A DNA stretch of 64,000 bases from SG8-41 sp963802355 (lineage in GTDB: Bacteria; Pseudomonadota; Gammaproteobacteria; Burkholderiales; SG8-41), in NCBI GenBank assembly GCA_963802355.1, contig CAWDIV010000028.1:186001-250000 (forward strand), given 5' to 3'. The position numbers and the translations under genes were made by a program. Shown here in pieces: positions 61,521 through 64,000 of the stretch; position 1 is the stretch's first letter, and every line of letters starts with the position of its first letter. The notes under the pieces are model-generated. The model was not told the origin of the DNA and made no database searches. It saw only the letters and a program-made list of their open reading frames with translations.

Positions 61521-62399
61521 ATGGGCAAATTCATCATATCGCCGCACTTCCGGTTGCAAGAGTGGGTCGCCGAGGAGAAGGGCTACTTCAAGGCCGAGGG
61601 CCTCGATTACCAGTTCCAGCCTAATTGGGACGGCGACGATCTTGGCAAGACCCATGCGACGCCGGACAAAGTCGGCGCCTACCAGAGCATCGAGCAGGGC
61701 CGGCCTTCGAACGTGAGCTGCGCCTGCCACTGGACCGTCAACGTCGCCTCATCGGCGGGTCATGGCAAGTTCTACGCCGACTGCTACTCGGTCGCGCCAT
61801 CCGGTATATTCGTCGCGCCTGACTCCGAAATCCGCACGCCGCAGGACTTGAAAGGCGTGCCGATCTCGGTTGGCTACCAGTCCGGCAGCCACTATTCCAC
61901 GCTCCAGGCGCTCGAGCAGTACCTGAAGCCCGACGAGATCAAGCTGTCCTTCGCCGACGGGATCCTTTTCGGGCGCATGGAAAGGCTGGTCGATCGCAAG
62001 GTGCCGGCGGCGGCGCTGTTCAGCGGCCCGTACTATTTCGTCGAACAGCTCGGCTTCCGCAAGATCATCGACACCACGTTCATGATCGCCTCGATGATCA
62101 CCGGCGATCCGGATCCCGAAGATGTGAAGAAGTACTTCCGGGCGCTGCGCCGCGCGCAACGCGACATCGACCTGCGGCCCGAGCGCTACACCCATTACTT
62201 CCGCAGGGAATTCCCGCGACGTTTCCTCGACCAGATGGACACGCGTCGCTGGGGGCCGGGCGAGCGGCTGGTGTTCGAGCCCTATACCCGGGAGGTGTAC
62301 GAGGATTCCTTCCGCTGGATCGCTGAGCACCGGATCTTCGAGGACGGGAAGATGGGCGCGGGTCGTTACGAGGAGGCGGTCGTCTCGCTGGCGGCATAG
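61521..62399 (+). CDS. NMT1/THI5-like ABC substrate-binding protein, apparently leaderless
   Basis: A 292-residue type 2 periplasmic binding fold (NMT1/SsuA/TauA-like). ISPHFRLQEWVAEEKGYFKA is the domain start; GVPISVGYQSGSHYSTLQAL and GRMERLVDRKVPAAALF the hinge region. No signal peptide precedes ATG 61521 (GGGAGG upstream); the in-frame extension to 61446 is not a leader either. It may be cytoplasmic, as for some enzyme-like family members, or exported unconventionally. No permease is adjacent. It is divergent from the TPP enzyme gene. Confidence 0.83.
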   Translation: MGKFIISPHFRLQEWVAEEKGYFKAEGLDYQFQPNWDGDDLGKTHATPDKVGAYQSIEQGRPSNVSCACHWTVNVASSAGHGKFYADCYSVAPSGIFVAPDSEIRTPQDLKGVPISVGYQSGSHYSTLQALEQYLKPDEIKLSFADGILFGRMERLVDRKVPAAALFSGPYYFVEQLGFRKIIDTTFMIASMITGDPDPEDVKKYFRALRRAQRDIDLRPERYTHYFRREFPRRFLDQMDTRRWGPGERLVFEPYTREVYEDSFRWIAEHRIFEDGKMGAGRYEEAVVSLAA

Positions 62400-62495
62400 C
62401 AGCGAGTTCCGTGCGCCGCTACTCGCGCACGCTTGCGCAGGGGCGTGTGTCCGGTCAACCGGATTTCTTCCAGACGCGCGGCGAAAAATGGCGCG

Positions 62496-63464
62496 CTATT
62501 CGGCCTTGATGCCGGCTTCCTTGACGACCTTGCCCCAACGCGCGATCTCGCGCTCGACATAACGCGCAAGATCCTGCGGCGAGCCGGTCTCGATCGTGAG
62601 GCCTTGCGATTGCAGCCGCTCGCTGACTTCCGGCTGGTTCATCACTTTTATCGTCTCGGCGTGGATCTTCCGGATCACCGCCGGCGGCGTGCCCCCGGTA
62701 GCGAACAGCGCGAACCAGGGCGAAACGTTGAACCCGGCCAGGCCCTGCTCGGCGATGGTCGGTATCTCCGGAGCGAGCGGTGAGCGCCGCGGCACGCTCA
62801 GTCCAAGCGCCTTGACCCTTCCGGCTTTCACATGCTGCAGCGCTGAAAAGACGGTATCGAATACGAGCTGCGTCTCGCCCGAGATCACCGCCTGCAGTGC
62901 GGGCGCGGGACCTTTGTACGGCACGTGCCCGATCTTGGCGCCCGTCATCGCGACTAACACCGCCACGCACATGTGCCCCGAGGTGCCGTTACCCGGCGAG
63001 GAGGCGTTGAGCGCGGCCGGTTTCGCCTTCGACAGCGCGACCAACGCCTGGACGTTGCCGGCGGGCACCGACGGATGGACGAGCAGCAGGTTCGGCACCG
63101 TCACCAGCAGCGAGATCGGGGCGAAATTTTTCACCGGGTCGTAGGGCATCTTGGGATAGAGGCTGGGATTGATCCCGTGCGTGTTGATGTTGCCGAGTAA
63201 CAGCGTGTGGCCGTCGGGGTTGGCTTTGGCCACCAGGTCCGCGGCGATCATGCCGGCCCCACCGGGCCGGTTCTCCGGGATGACGGGCTGTCCCCACGCT
63301 TCGTTGAATTTGTGAGCGAGCAGGCGCCCCATCGCGTCGGTCACGCCGCCCGGGGCAAGCGGGATCACCATCCTGACCGGGCGTACCGGATACGACTGGG
63401 CGTCCGCGTGGGAACAGACGGCCATGGCGCCAAGCAAGACCGGCAGCAGGCGTACGAGCTTCAT
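62496..63464 (-). CDS. Bug/TctC-family solute-binding receptor
   Basis: A 322-residue receptor starting MKLVRLLPVLLGAMAVCSHA, signal peptide to DAQS. Blocks: YPVRPVRMVIPLAPGGVTDA, WGQPVIPENRPGGAGMIAAD, NPDGHTLLLGNINTHGINPS, IGHVPYKGPAPALQAVISGE and LFATGGTPPAVIRKIHAETI. ATG 63464 is preceded by GGGGACGG. The LAPGGVTDA loop is typical. Ligand unknown. It is divergent from the SDR gene, so the two may share a control region of about 175 bp. Confidence 0.93.
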   Translation of the reverse strand: MKLVRLLPVLLGAMAVCSHADAQSYPVRPVRMVIPLAPGGVTDAMGRLLAHKFNEAWGQPVIPENRPGGAGMIAADLVAKANPDGHTLLLGNINTHGINPSLYPKMPYDPVKNFAPISLLVTVPNLLLVHPSVPAGNVQALVALSKAKPAALNASSPGNGTSGHMCVAVLVAMTGAKIGHVPYKGPAPALQAVISGETQLVFDTVFSALQHVKAGRVKALGLSVPRRSPLAPEIPTIAEQGLAGFNVSPWFALFATGGTPPAVIRKIHAETIKVMNQPEVSERLQSQGLTIETGSPQDLARYVEREIARWGKVVKEAGIKAE

Positions 63465-63639
63465 GGGCCGTCCCCGCAGGTAAGTATTCCAGGGAAAGAA
63501 CCGGCGCGGATGCGTTCCATGAATTCGATCCCGGCCCGATCATTCTATACCGCAACTGTCATAATTGCGCCACGAACCGTGATGCGCGGCGCGGTGTCGG
63601 AGAACGCGCGGCGCGTGGATTCATCACCTTCGAGGACGC

Positions 63640-64000
63640 GTGAAACTCAAGGACAAGGTCGCGATCGTCACCGGCGCGGGGAGCGGGATCGGTAAGGCGC
63701 TTGCGACGCGGCTCGCGCGCGATGGCGCATCGGTGGTCGTCGCCGACCTGCGCAACGCGGACGCCGCGGCCGCCGCCATCGCGAAGGACACCGGCGCACG
63801 CACGCTGGGGCTGAAAGTGGACGTGGCGTCGGAGGGCGATGTGGCACGCATGGCGGAAGAGTCGGTGAAGGCGTTCGGCCGTATCGATATCCTGGTCAAC
63901 AATGCGGCGCTGTTTTCAGCGATCGAGCCGCGCCCGTTCGAGCGCATCGACGCCGCGGAATGGCGCAAGGTGATGGAGATCAATACGCTGGGCGTGTTCC
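63640..64000 (+). CDS. Short-chain dehydrogenase/reductase, cut by the window end
   Basis: The first 120 residues of a classical SDR: MKLKDKVAIVTGAGSGIGKA (GxxxGxG nucleotide motif), VVVADLRNAD (acidic residue suggesting NAD preference), LKVDVASEGDV and DILVNNAALFS (NNAG-like motif with NNAA). The GTG start at 63640 has GAGGACGC upstream. The catalytic Ser-Tyr-Lys lies beyond the window. It is divergent from the TctC gene. Confidence 0.93.
   Translation, partial: MKLKDKVAIVTGAGSGIGKALATRLARDGASVVVADLRNADAAAAAIAKDTGARTLGLKVDVASEGDVARMAEESVKAFGRIDILVNNAALFSAIEPRPFERIDAAEWRKVMEINTLGVF

Overview
The window looks like a piece of a high-GC betaproteobacterial chromosome (Burkholderiales-like, probably a soil or groundwater lineage). 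The evidence is the expansion of orphan Bug/TctC solute receptors (eight full-length genes and one remnant, none beside the TctA/TctB membrane subunits), many small catabolic enzyme families, a PEP-CTERM protein, and AGGAGG-type ribosome binding sites. No rRNA, tRNA, CRISPR array or prophage was found.

Layout. 0-3 kb: a TctC receptor, an OsmC-family gene with an in-frame UGA at the conserved Cys position (a likely selenoprotein), a tiny exported peptide, a glgX remnant and a DUF1328 membrane peptide. 3-6 kb: a frameshifted FMN-dependent hydroxyacid oxidase whose stop codon lies in the target duplication of an IS5/IS1182-type element. 6-13 kb: MliC lipoprotein, TctC, a TPP-dependent E1 alpha/beta pair, a carboxymuconolactone decarboxylase (CMD) protein, an acyl-CoA-dehydrogenase-like protein and a decayed malate/lactate dehydrogenase. 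13-18 kb: GST, two tandem paralogous secreted proteins of unknown function (a third, truncated copy abuts an IS3 scrap at 21.7-22.1 kb), a frameshifted PEP-CTERM protein, a zinc-ribbon peptide and a DUF4124 protein. 18-22 kb: an iron-type ABC binding protein, a dienelactone hydrolase, an isochorismatase-like hydrolase and an opposing extradiol-dioxygenase-like VOC protein. 22-31 kb: four TctC receptors, an M28 peptidase, a TolB-like propeller, a cupin and a CMD protein. 31-38 kb: cytochrome c fragment, CPA1 antiporter, GNAT, ElyC/YdcF protein, TauD-like dioxygenase, NHL-repeat protein and an exported methyltransferase-like protein. 38-49 kb: PhoD phosphatase behind an unknown 625-aa protein, metallo-beta-lactamase-fold hydrolase, aldo/keto reductase, iron alcohol dehydrogenase, and a DyP peroxidase behind an internally duplicated protein. 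49-56 kb: a minus-strand catabolic run (amidohydrolase, CMD, ABM monooxygenase, GFA protein, PhyH-type dioxygenase), a cupin, a glycosyltransferase and a CoA transferase. 55.5-64 kb: frameshifted Ada/AlkA and Ogt repair genes, TctC, Psd, a TPP enzyme, an NMT1-like binding protein, TctC, and an SDR cut by the window edge.

Most genes fit scavenging and oxidation of diverse carboxylates and aromatics: receptors capture organic acids, and dioxygenases, CMD proteins, hydrolases, CoA transferase and TPP enzymes process them. Two genome-scale features stand out. Intergenic spaces are filled with short direct repeats of 7, 14 or 8 nt period. Single-base frameshifts are unusually dense in otherwise conserved genes, from real decay or assembly indels.
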